A stretch of 64,000 bases of DNA from Vagococcus carniphilus (GTDB lineage: Bacteria > Bacillota > Bacilli > Lactobacillales > Vagococcaceae). Positions within the stretch are counted from its first letter, which is position 1; each line of letters begins with the position of its first letter. The stretch is from NCBI RefSeq assembly GCF_014397115.1, contig NZ_CP060720.1, forward strand, positions 1,256,001-1,320,000, in the 5' to 3' direction. The notes beneath the pieces are model-generated. The model was not told the DNA's origin, ran no database searches, and saw only the letters and a program-made list of their open reading frames with translations. Made by a program: the position numbers and the translations under genes. Below are positions 25,321 to 33,033 of the stretch, piece after piece.

Positions 25321-26726
25321 TGTCTAATAACAGTTATAAAGCAGTCATGGATCGTAAGAATCAAATCGTTCAAGACTCATTGAAAGTAAACTATGATGAT
25401 TTCAAAATTTCTGATGTAGCATTTGACTACGAAAGAATGATGGAAGAAACTGGTTATTCAATCGACGAAATGATTGAAATTCAATCTAAATTAGGTGTTG
25501 GTAATACACCAATCGTAGAACTTAAAAATATTAGTGCTCTTTCTCGTAAATATGCTCCTAAAGGAAAAGGCGCTCGTATCTTTGTTAAAGATGAAGCAGC
25601 AAATGCTTCAGGAAGCTTCAAAGACCGTCGTGCAGCAGTTTCTTGTTACCATGCTAAAAAACTTGGTTACACAGGTGTTGTAACAGCAACAAGTGGTAAC
25701 TACGGTGCAGCAGTTGCTTCTCATGCAGCTAAATTAGGCTTAAAATGTATCGTTGTTCAAGAATGTTTTGACTCTAAAGGTGTTGGACAACCAGAAATCG
25801 TTGAAAAAGCTCGTAAATGTGAAGCTTTAGGTGCTGAAGTTGTTCAATTAACAGTTGGACCAGAATTATTCTACCAATTCTTACAAATCGTTGAAGATAC
25901 AGGATACTTCAATGCTTCATTATATACACCATTCGGGATTGCCGGAGTAGAAACGTTAGGTTATGAAATTGTTAAACAATTCGACAAAGAAGTCGGCAAA
26001 CAACCAGACGTGGTTGTAGCAACAAACGCAGGTGGAGGTAACTTAACTGGTACTGCAAGAGGCTTGCGTAAAGCTGGAAACACAACGACTAAAGTTGTTG
26101 CAGCAAGTGTTGATTTAACTGGATTACATATGGCTTCTGATGGAGATTTCAACAGAAAATCATTCACAACAGGACATACTGGATTTGGTGTTCCATTTAC
26201 AACAGGACCTGACAGATCAGATGTACCTCGTTCAGCAGCTCGTCCATTACGTTACATGGACCGCTATGTAACAATGAGCCAAGGTGAAGTTTTCTACATT
26301 ACAGAAATGTTAGCTAACTTAGAAGGTCTTGAAAAAGGGCCAGCAGGTAATACTTCTTTAGCAGCAGCATTCGCTATTGCTCAAGAGATGGATGAAGATC
26401 AAATCATCTTAGTTCAAGAAACTGAATATACTGGAGCTGGAAAAACAGTTCAACCACAATTATCATTTGCAAGAGAAAATGGTGTTGATATTAAATTTGG
26501 TAACCCAAGAGAAGAAAAACCAGGTGTTAATATTATTTTACCAGAGTCACCAAAAGCAATTGAAATTAAAGATGTTGATTTAAATAGATTAAAACGCTCA
26601 GCAGTTAAAAATGCGACAAAAGGTATTGAAAGAGAATTAACAGCAGAAGAGTTTGATTACTTAGCAGAAGAAATCAACGACAGTGTTGAAAAAGTGAAAA
26701 GTCTTTTAGAAGAACTAAAAAATTAA
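25320..26726 (+). CDS. ortB: 2-amino-4-oxopentanoate thiolase, PLP subunit OrtB
   Basis: The 468-residue protein is a fold-type II PLP enzyme related to threonine synthase. The PLP lysine lies in NASGSFKDRRAAVSCYHAK, with the phosphate-binding SGNYGAA and the later TNAGGGNLTGTARGLRK. OrtB forms the catalytic subunit of the AKP thiolase with OrtA. Its start overlaps the ortA stop and oraS follows after 12 nt. Confidence 0.94.
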   Translation: MSNNSYKAVMDRKNQIVQDSLKVNYDDFKISDVAFDYERMMEETGYSIDEMIEIQSKLGVGNTPIVELKNISALSRKYAPKGKGARIFVKDEAANASGSFKDRRAAVSCYHAKKLGYTGVVTATSGNYGAAVASHAAKLGLKCIVVQECFDSKGVGQPEIVEKARKCEALGAEVVQLTVGPELFYQFLQIVEDTGYFNASLYTPFGIAGVETLGYEIVKQFDKEVGKQPDVVVATNAGGGNLTGTARGLRKAGNTTTKVVAASVDLTGLHMASDGDFNRKSFTTGHTGFGVPFTTGPDRSDVPRSAARPLRYMDRYVTMSQGEVFYITEMLANLEGLEKGPAGNTSLAAAFAIAQEMDEDQIILVQETEYTGAGKTVQPQLSFARENGVDIKFGNPREEKPGVNIILPESPKAIEIKDVDLNRLKRSAVKNATKGIERELTAEEFDYLAEEINDSVEKVKSLLEELKN

Positions 26727-26738
26727 GAGGTGACTAGG

Positions 26739-27098
26739 ATGAAAGAAGTAACATTTGAAGAAGCAAGAAAACATCTTGCTGGCTTATCAGACGATGAATT
26801 AAAAGAGCGTTTCTGGGCTTTATCAGAAGAAATTATGGAACCTATGTTAGAAATGGGTAGAGAGTATACTTCTCCATCTATCGAACGTTCTATTTTACTA
26901 AGAATGGGATTTTCTTCAACTGAAGCAACAGAAATCGTAAACCGTGTATTAGCTCATGAATTAATGGGTAAAGGTGCTGGACATATTGTTTACCGCATCG
27001 CTAAAGAAAAAAATATTGAAGTAAGAGAAGCCGGAGTAAAATTAAGCGAAGGCGAATATTGGGACGATGTTCTTAATATTTTCAAGGGAGGTAACTAA
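26739..27098 (+). CDS. oraS: D-ornithine 4,5-aminomutase, small subunit
   Basis: The ATG at 26739 lies 8 nt after AAGAGG; an in-frame GTG at 26730 overlaps that site. The 119-residue product begins MKEVTFEEARKHLAGLSDDELKERFWAL and has SPSIERSILLRMGFSS and ELMGKGAGHIVYRIAKEKN, matching OraS (about 121 aa in clostridia). It is the small partner of the B12/PLP-dependent OraE. Confidence 0.93.
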   Translation: MKEVTFEEARKHLAGLSDDELKERFWALSEEIMEPMLEMGREYTSPSIERSILLRMGFSSTEATEIVNRVLAHELMGKGAGHIVYRIAKEKNIEVREAGVKLSEGEYWDDVLNIFKGGN

Positions 27099-27100
27099 TT

Positions 27101-29320
27101 ATGTCAGAAACAATTAAATTAGATAAAAATAAAAAATTAGATGTTAAAGAGATTCTTACTGATTTAGAAAACTACCGCCCTAAACGTCGTGGTTGGGTAT
27201 GGAGAACTCCAGTACCAAATTATCAATTACATAAATTTGAATACAAAGATATGGCTGAATCATTGAAACAATCTGTTCCACTTCCATCAGCTAAATACTT
27301 TGGAAATATCGACCCTCAAGGTACGTCATCAATTACAACTGAAATCGCTTCTGGTCGTTTTGAAGATGATATCAGACGTATGCGTATGGCTGCTTGGCAC
27401 GGTGCTGACCATATCATGGTTATCAGAACTGCTGGTCAATCTCACTTTGAAGGATTAATTGAAGGAACACCTCAAGGTATCGGTGGTATCCCAATTACTA
27501 GAAAACAAGTTCGTGCTCAAAGAAAAGCATTAGATGCTATTGAAGAAGAAGTAGGACGTCCAATTAACTACCATAGTTATGTATCTGGTATTGCTGGACC
27601 TGAAGTGGCTGTTATGTTTGCTGAAGAAGGCGTAAACGGAGCCCATCAAGATCCACAATATAACGTTTTATACCGTAACATTAACATGGTTCGTTCATTC
27701 GTAGATGCTTGTGAGTCTAAAAAAGTTATGGCTTGGGCTGGAATTGCTCAAATCGACGGAGCTCATAATGCGAATGCAACTGCTCGTGAAGCTTGGAAAG
27801 TTATGCCTGAGTTAATGGTACAACATGCTCTTAACTCTGTATTCTCATATAAAGTTGGTATGGATAAATCTGACATCTGTCTATCTACTGTACCTCCAAC
27901 AGCTCCACCAGCACCATCAATGTTCTTAGATTTACCTTACGCTGTAGCATTACGTGAATTCTTTAGTGAATACCGTATGCGTGCACAACAAAATACAAAA
28001 TACATGGAAGCTTCAACTCGTGAAGCAACTGTAACTCACGTACTTAACTTATTAATTTCTAAATTAACAAGTGCAGATATTCAATCAACAATTACTCCTG
28101 ATGAAGGCCGTAATGTTCCTTGGCATATTTATAACGTTGAAGCTGTAGATACTGCTAAACAAGTATTCCAAGGCTTAGATGGATTTAATGAAATGGTTCA
28201 ATTAAAAGATGATGGACCATTGCGAGAGCAAGCACGTGAAATTAAAGAGCGTTCTGTGTTATTCTTAGAAGGAATGATCGAAGCTGGCGGATACTTCCAA
28301 TCAGTTGAAGATGCGTTCTTCGTTGACTCAGGTAACTACCCTGAAAGAAATGAAGACGGAATTTCAAGAAAAATCAACGGTGGAGTTGGCGCCGACACAA
28401 TTTACAAACGTGACGAAGATTATATGGCTCCAGTTACAGCTCACTTTGGTTATAATAATGTGGCTCAATATGACGAATCAGCTGTTGAAGATCCAGCTAA
28501 ATTAATTGGTGGATCAACATTTGAAAAACCAGAAAAAATCATCTTTATTGACGAATTAGACGAAAATGATAACGTTAATTTACGTCTTGAAGAAACAAAA
28601 GAATTCAGAGAAGAAGGTTTAATCAAACCTGAAGCTGAATGGCAAGGTGACGGAACAGTTCTATTAACATTTATGATCCCAGAATCATCTCGTGTTGCAG
28701 AATTTGCAGCTCTTGAAATGGGTAAAAAAATGGGCTTAGATGACTGTGAAGTTATCAATAAAGAAGTAATGCAAGCAGCAGAAGGAACTCGTATCGAAAT
28801 GAAAGGTCGTTTACCATTTGCCATTGAAAAAGATTCATTAATCATCCCAGAAGAACCAATCGTTATGTCTGATGATGAAATTCGTGAAGATATCAAACGC
28901 AAGAAAATGGTAATCGTAGCTGGTACTGTCGGCGAAGACGAGCATTCAGTTGGATTAAGAGAAATTATTGATATTAAACACGGCGGAATCGAAAGATTTG
29001 GAATTGAAGTTCACTACTTAGGTACAAGTGTTCCTGTAGAGAAATTAGTAGATGCAGCAATCGAAATGAATGCTGATGCTATCTTAGCTTCTACAATCAT
29101 CAGTCATGATGACATTCACTACAAAAACATGCAACGTATCAATGATTTAGCAATCGAAAAAGGAATCCGTGAGAAAATTATGATCATGGCTGGGGGAACT
29201 CAAGTTATTCCTGAAATCGCTACTAAACATGGTATGGACGCAGCATTTGGACGTGGAACAAATGGATCTAACGTAGCAACTGCATTAGTTGAAAGACGTC
29301 GGGAAATGGAAGAAAAATAG
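27101..29320 (+). CDS. oraE: D-ornithine 4,5-aminomutase, adenosylcobalamin/PLP subunit
   Basis: The 739-residue protein has an N-terminal TIM-barrel part and a C-terminal cobalamin-binding Rossmann domain. The lower axial histidine is His615 in DEHSVG, fitting the D-x-H-x-x-G base-off/His-on motif, with GTSVP and IMAGGTQV further on. Lys626 in DIKHGG is the PLP lysine; its 11-residue distance from the cobalamin histidine equals that of the characterised clostridial enzyme (His618, Lys629). It converts D-ornithine to 2,4-diaminopentanoate. It needs adenosylcobalamin, linking this operon to the B12 uptake and adenosylation genes at 32122-36388. Confidence 0.96.
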   Translation: MSETIKLDKNKKLDVKEILTDLENYRPKRRGWVWRTPVPNYQLHKFEYKDMAESLKQSVPLPSAKYFGNIDPQGTSSITTEIASGRFEDDIRRMRMAAWHGADHIMVIRTAGQSHFEGLIEGTPQGIGGIPITRKQVRAQRKALDAIEEEVGRPINYHSYVSGIAGPEVAVMFAEEGVNGAHQDPQYNVLYRNINMVRSFVDACESKKVMAWAGIAQIDGAHNANATAREAWKVMPELMVQHALNSVFSYKVGMDKSDICLSTVPPTAPPAPSMFLDLPYAVALREFFSEYRMRAQQNTKYMEASTREATVTHVLNLLISKLTSADIQSTITPDEGRNVPWHIYNVEAVDTAKQVFQGLDGFNEMVQLKDDGPLREQAREIKERSVLFLEGMIEAGGYFQSVEDAFFVDSGNYPERNEDGISRKINGGVGADTIYKRDEDYMAPVTAHFGYNNVAQYDESAVEDPAKLIGGSTFEKPEKIIFIDELDENDNVNLRLEETKEFREEGLIKPEAEWQGDGTVLLTFMIPESSRVAEFAALEMGKKMGLDDCEVINKEVMQAAEGTRIEMKGRLPFAIEKDSLIIPEEPIVMSDDEIREDIKRKKMVIVAGTVGEDEHSVGLREIIDIKHGGIERFGIEVHYLGTSVPVEKLVDAAIEMNADAILASTIISHDDIHYKNMQRINDLAIEKGIREKIMIMAGGTQVIPEIATKHGMDAAFGRGTNGSNVATALVERRREMEEK

Positions 29321-29321
29321 T

Positions 29322-30725
29322 ATGAAAATAGATATCTTGGTAGCAGAAATAGGCTCAACAACAACAGTAGTTAACGCGTTTCACAATATCCATACAGACA
29401 CACCAGAATTTGTCGGACAAGGACAAGCCGCAACAACAGTTGAAGAAGGTGACGTTCGTATTGGATTAGAGAATAGTATTCAGGATTTACAACGTAATTT
29501 AAAAGCTGATACTCTGACTTATGATGAATTATTTGCTACTTCATCAGCAGCAGGTGGCCTAAAAATGACGGTTCATGGGTTAGTTTTTGATATGACTGCA
29601 AGAGCAGCAAAAGAAGCGGCTTTAGGTGCTGGTGCCATTGTTAAGATGGTAACAGCTGGTAATATGAGACGAACTGATATTAAAAAAATTCAAGAAGAAA
29701 ATCCTAACATTATCTTAATCGCAGGTGGCGTTGATTACGGCGAAAGAGAGACCGCTTTAAATAATGCTGAGAAATTAGCAGAATTAAATTTACCAATACC
29801 AGTTATCTATGCCGGAAATATCGAAAATGATGAAGAAGTTAAATTAATTTTTGAAAACTATGACAATGATTTGTACGTTGTTGAAAATGTTTTCCCTAAA
29901 ATTGATGAACTTAATGTTGAACCAACAAGAAAAGTCATTCAAGATACTTTTGAAAAACATATCGTACATGCTCCTGGGATGGAGCATGTGTACGATATCG
30001 TTAATGGAACAATCACACCAACTCCAGCAGCTGTTATGAATTTAAGTAAATTAATTCATGATAGAATTGGAGACGTGCTTGTAATTGATGTAGGGGGAGC
30101 AACGACAGATGTTCACTCTGTTACAGAAGGAACAGAAGCAATTGCTAAAATACAAGTTGCACCAGAACCTATCGCTAAGCGAACAGTAGAAGGTGACCTT
30201 GGTCTTTACGTCAATAAAGAAAATGTTATCGACTTGATCGGTGAAGAAGAACTTGAAAAGCAAGGATTTGATTTGGAGACTTTTAGGAAAGAATATCATT
30301 CGATTCCTAAGAACGACCAAGAAAGAAAGTTAGTAGAGATTCTATCTGAAGCTGCAACTCTCACTGCAGTCGAAAGACATGCTGGACAAATCAGATATGT
30401 TTACGGTCCGACTGGACGATCAACACTTGCACAAGGTAAAGACTTATCGAATGTTAAATTCGTTATTGGAACAGGTGGTGCTTTAACAAGATTGCCAAAT
30501 GGTCCAGATATTTTGAAAAAAATACCTAAAGATAAAAAGTCTAAATCGCCTATCCTTTTGCCTACTGGAACAGTGAAAGTTTTAATCGATCATGATTACA
30601 TAATGGCCTCATTGGGAGTGTTAGCTTTCAAATATGAGGATGCAGCGTTAAAATTGCTTGAGCAGTCATTTGGTGAAAATGTCTTTGAACAAGCAGCAAA
30701 AGAAAGAGAATCAGAGGAAGTTTGA
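29322..30725 (+). CDS. MutL/GlmL-like ASKHA ATPase associated with the aminomutase
   Basis: The start ATG at 29322 follows the oraE stop directly, with GGAAG 9 nt upstream; an earlier in-frame ATG would lie inside oraE. The 467-aa protein has the actin/Hsp70-like phosphate loop DILVAEIGSTTTVVNAF, a second loop VLVIDVGGATTDVHSV and the adenosine-site FVIGTGGALTRL. Proteins of this family (GlmL/MutL) accompany glutamate mutase and ornithine aminomutase genes and are thought to help assemble or reactivate the B12 enzyme. It ends the operon. The biochemical role is inferred from association. Confidence 0.87.
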   Translation: MKIDILVAEIGSTTTVVNAFHNIHTDTPEFVGQGQAATTVEEGDVRIGLENSIQDLQRNLKADTLTYDELFATSSAAGGLKMTVHGLVFDMTARAAKEAALGAGAIVKMVTAGNMRRTDIKKIQEENPNIILIAGGVDYGERETALNNAEKLAELNLPIPVIYAGNIENDEEVKLIFENYDNDLYVVENVFPKIDELNVEPTRKVIQDTFEKHIVHAPGMEHVYDIVNGTITPTPAAVMNLSKLIHDRIGDVLVIDVGGATTDVHSVTEGTEAIAKIQVAPEPIAKRTVEGDLGLYVNKENVIDLIGEEELEKQGFDLETFRKEYHSIPKNDQERKLVEILSEAATLTAVERHAGQIRYVYGPTGRSTLAQGKDLSNVKFVIGTGGALTRLPNGPDILKKIPKDKKSKSPILLPTGTVKVLIDHDYIMASLGVLAFKYEDAALKLLEQSFGENVFEQAAKERESEEV

Positions 30726-30757
30726 GTAAAAGGCTTTCAAAAATAATCAATATGAGT

Positions 30758-30763
30758 TATACT
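30758..30763 (+). promoter_or_regulatory. candidate -10 box for the riboswitch RNA
   Basis: TATACT lies about 15 nt before the aptamer P1 stem, so a transcript could start near 30770. The corresponding -35 (TTTCAA at 30735-30740) is weak, so read-through from the ornithine operon is also possible; I saw no terminator between 30725 and 30778. Confidence 0.35.
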
Positions 30764-30777
30764 TACTAATGTAATAG

Positions 30778-30899
30778 TTTTAGAATATTTACATTCCTTA
30801 GCGAATGACAATGGAAGTTGGTTAAAGGCCAACACTGTACCCGCAACTGTATGAACATCTTAGGATGTTTGAGTCAGGAACATTGCTGATATTCTAAAA
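30778..30899 (+). ncRNA. cobalamin (B12) riboswitch aptamer
   Basis: The core shows the B12-box pattern: AATGGAAGTTGGTTAAAGG, then CCAACACTGTACCCGCAACT, then GAGTCAGGAACATTGC. A perfect 11-bp closing stem, TTTTAGAATAT (30778-30788) with ATATTCTAAAA (30889-30899), frames it, and the ACATC/GATGT arm (30855-30867) is present. A transcription-type expression platform follows at once. Cobalamin is the cofactor of OraE upstream. No gene on the same strand follows for 1.1 kb, so its target is unusual: see the LysR gene on the opposite strand and the B12 transport operon beyond. Confidence 0.92.
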
Positions 30900-30900
30900 T

Positions 30901-30983
30901 CACTTTTTCGGGAGTAGAGAAGTGGCTGACCATGTCATAATTATGGGCCACTTTGTATTATACAAAGTGGCCCTTTTATATTT
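30901..30983 (+). terminator. riboswitch expression platform: anti-antiterminator, antiterminator, terminator
   Basis: Terminator: GGGCCACTTTGTA / TACAAAGTGGCCC (30945-30973), a 13-bp perfect stem with a 3-nt loop and T-rich tail. AAGTGGC (30920-30926) can instead pair with GCCACTT (30947-30953), breaking the terminator. CACTT (30901-30905), right after the aptamer, can pair with the AAGTG part and restore termination. These three exclusive pairings make a full transcriptional switch, probably off when B12 is bound. Confidence 0.85.
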
Positions 30984-30992
30984 CTAAAAACC

Positions 30993-31027
30993 AAAAAAAG
31001 TTCTTTCACCGGCAAGTAAAAGAACTT
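30993..31027 (-). terminator. terminator of the convergent LysR gene
   Basis: Stem AAGTTCTTT / AAAGAACTT (9 bp) followed, on the minus strand only, by a run of T (A-run at 30993-30999). It should stop leftward LysR transcripts but not rightward ones coming from the riboswitch. Confidence 0.8.
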
Positions 31028-31037
31028 AATAAGTAGA

Positions 31038-31928
31038 TTATGCCCATTTGATTGTTTGGAGTTTCGGGGTAGTTTGGATACCCTGTTGAGAAACTAGATT
31101 AAATAGGTTTGTGACAGTTTGATTTTTGAAATTTGATTTGTTCATGATAACTTGGATAGGCTCTTCTTTAGCAATGACTTCAATCATTTGGATTGTCCCA
31201 GAATCTATATAGTCTTGAAGTCTTCCCGTTCTAACGATACCAAGCATTTTACCTGAAAGAATAGCTTCTTGAACAATTTCATCACTACCTGTATTTATGA
31301 TAGTGGGTTGATTGAGAGATTGTTGGAAAGCGTTGTCATAATTATAATACTCAGACTGATCAATCACAATTGGATATCTTGCAAAGTAGTCTTCTAATTT
31401 ATAGTTTGGTTTGTAAAGGGAGTTGTGAATGCAAAGAGCAGCACTCTCGTAACCAATAGGTTGGGCAATAATATCTGAGCTGACGATTTTACCAGTTATG
31501 ATACCTAAATCAACTTCATTTTTTAAGACTTTGCTGATAGTATCCTCATTATTTGAACCATTGATTGTAAAGTTTAATGTTGGAGATATTCGACATAGCT
31601 TTGTAATCGCTGGCATAAAGTAACGGAAACCGTAATAGTCGTGTCCCTGAAGCTTTAAGGAGATATGATCGCCATGATCTGGATTAATATTTTTGATTAG
31701 ATTAATTTCTTTTAAAATATTAATGGATCGTTTATAAAGCTCTTCACCCGCATACGTTAAAACATATTTTCCGTTTTTTTTCATCAGAAGCGTACTTCCT
31801 AGCTCTGTTTCTAAACTTTGGATATGTTTTGTGATAGTAGGCTGTGAATAGTTTAGCTTAATAGCGGCTTTTGTCATATTCAATTCTTCTGCCACAACTT
31901 GGAAAGTTTGTAACGTTCTTATTTCCAT
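31038..31928 (-). CDS. LysR-type regulator, candidate activator of the ornithine/B12 regulon
   Basis: The 296-aa protein has a winged HTH (residues 1-60: TKAAIKLNYSQPTITKHIQSLETELG) and a LysR effector domain. It is divergent from the EcfT operon, with a 193-nt gap that holds one copy of the GAATAGTGACTATTC palindrome. The same palindrome precedes both permease units and, in degenerate form, the ornithine operon, so this LysR is the natural candidate for a regulon activator; the effector might be ornithine. Its mRNA would be complementary to read-through RNA from the B12 riboswitch at 30778. The role is inferred from position. Confidence 0.85.
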   Translation of the reverse strand: MEIRTLQTFQVVAEELNMTKAAIKLNYSQPTITKHIQSLETELGSTLLMKKNGKYVLTYAGEELYKRSINILKEINLIKNINPDHGDHISLKLQGHDYYGFRYFMPAITKLCRISPTLNFTINGSNNEDTISKVLKNEVDLGIITGKIVSSDIIAQPIGYESAALCIHNSLYKPNYKLEDYFARYPIVIDQSEYYNYDNAFQQSLNQPTIINTGSDEIVQEAILSGKMLGIVRTGRLQDYIDSGTIQMIEVIAKEEPIQVIMNKSNFKNQTVTNLFNLVSQQGIQTTPKLQTIKWA

Positions 31929-31988
31929 AAAATCCCCTCCTAGATAATTAAATACTACATTCTATATTATAACTTAAAATGGACTAAC

Positions 31989-32101
31989 AGTAAACGCTTT
32001 CTCATTTTAAGCTTATTTTTTTGCGTTTTTTTAATCATATTATAAAAAGAATAGTGACTATTCTTTTTTTTTAAGAGATAATAGTTTGGTCAATATATAA
32101 T
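31989..32101 (+). promoter_or_regulatory. divergent regulatory region: cre-like site, operator and -10 of the B12 transport operon (regulon site 4)
   Basis: A cre-like AGTAAACGCTTTCTC (31989-32003) lies near the LysR side. The best copy of the operator, GAATAGTGACTATTC (32049-32063, perfect 7-1-7), is followed after 32 nt by TATAAT (32096-32101). That -10 would leave a leader of only about 14 nt before the EcfT ATG, so the alternative GATAAT (32077-32082) is also possible. Confidence 0.6.
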
Positions 32102-32121
32102 GAAAGAAAGGGTGTGTAGTA

Positions 32122-33033
32122 ATGAAGACCTTTAATAATCAGTATTTTTATCATTTTCATCCATTGATTGTTTTTTTATACTTTAGTTTTGTTTTAACCA
32201 TTATTATGTTTTCTGTTAATCCTATTGTTCGATTGATAACGTTGATAGTTGGATTAGTAACATTATGGCGACTTGAAAATAGGGATCAAATAAAAAAGGA
32301 TTTGAAATGGTTGGCTATGCTTCTGTTCTTTTCAACTATTGGAAATTTTTTGTTTATTCATTCTGGTAGAACGATTCTTTTTGAGTGGGTCATAAGTGAA
32401 TCAAAAACTTATCGTTTCACTTTTGAAGCCCTATTTTACGGTTTTTCATTTGGATTGATGATGTATTCAATATTAATATGGTTTCGTTTGTTTTCCTACT
32501 CTTTCAACAGTGAGAAAATTCTTTACCTATTTGGAAAAAGAATGCCCAGGATATCTTTGATTTTATCGATGATTCTAAGATTTATTCCTTTATATCAAGC
32601 GGAAGTTTCAAATATTAATTTAGCTCAAAAAGGGCTGGGAATCAGTGATAAAAATCAAGGGAATAAAAAAATTGAGAAAGAATACCAAACTTTTTTAAGT
32701 TTATTTGGCTGGTCTTTAGAACGAGCAGTTATTACGTCGGATTCTATGAATGCTAGAGGATATGGATTAAAAAATAGAACGCAGTATCAATCTTATATCA
32801 TACAACAAAGGGATGTTTTGTTGAGTCTACTATTACTAGTTTTACTTAGTGGGTTTTACCTTTGTTCAAGTAGAGAAGCGTTTCAATTTTATTATTATCC
32901 TAAACTAAGGATTGACTTAGTACCTGGAGTATCAATAATTGGTTATCTCTTATTGATAGTATTATTAAGTCTACCTCTATTAATAGAAGCAAAGGAGAGA
33001 ATTCGATGGATTTACTTAGAATGGAAAATGTAG
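32122..33033 (+). CDS. ECF transporter transmembrane component EcfT
   Basis: The 303-aa protein has five to six hydrophobic segments and the coupling-helix motif of EcfT proteins, Ala-Arg-Gly in SDSMNARGYGL, preceded by MILRFIPLYQAEV. EcfT links the ATPase pair to the substrate-binding S component. It is the first gene of the putative cobalamin uptake operon and overlaps the ATPase gene by 28 nt. A dedicated EcfT next to its own S component suggests a group I-like, cobalamin-specific system rather than the shared vitamin module. Confidence 0.88.
   Translation: MKTFNNQYFYHFHPLIVFLYFSFVLTIIMFSVNPIVRLITLIVGLVTLWRLENRDQIKKDLKWLAMLLFFSTIGNFLFIHSGRTILFEWVISESKTYRFTFEALFYGFSFGLMMYSILIWFRLFSYSFNSEKILYLFGKRMPRISLILSMILRFIPLYQAEVSNINLAQKGLGISDKNQGNKKIEKEYQTFLSLFGWSLERAVITSDSMNARGYGLKNRTQYQSYIIQQRDVLLSLLLLVLLSGFYLCSSREAFQFYYYPKLRIDLVPGVSIIGYLLLIVLLSLPLLIEAKERIRWIYLEWKM

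Noticed and set aside
28465-28902. Leftward 145-codon frame within oraE
   Set aside because: Serine-rich antisense shadow of the strongly conserved aminomutase gene.
30778-30983. Riboswitch RNA as an ANTAR-binding EutX-like decoy RNA
   Set aside because: No ANTAR-domain protein is encoded here and no paired hexaloop hairpins were recognised; the simple terminator platform explains the region.
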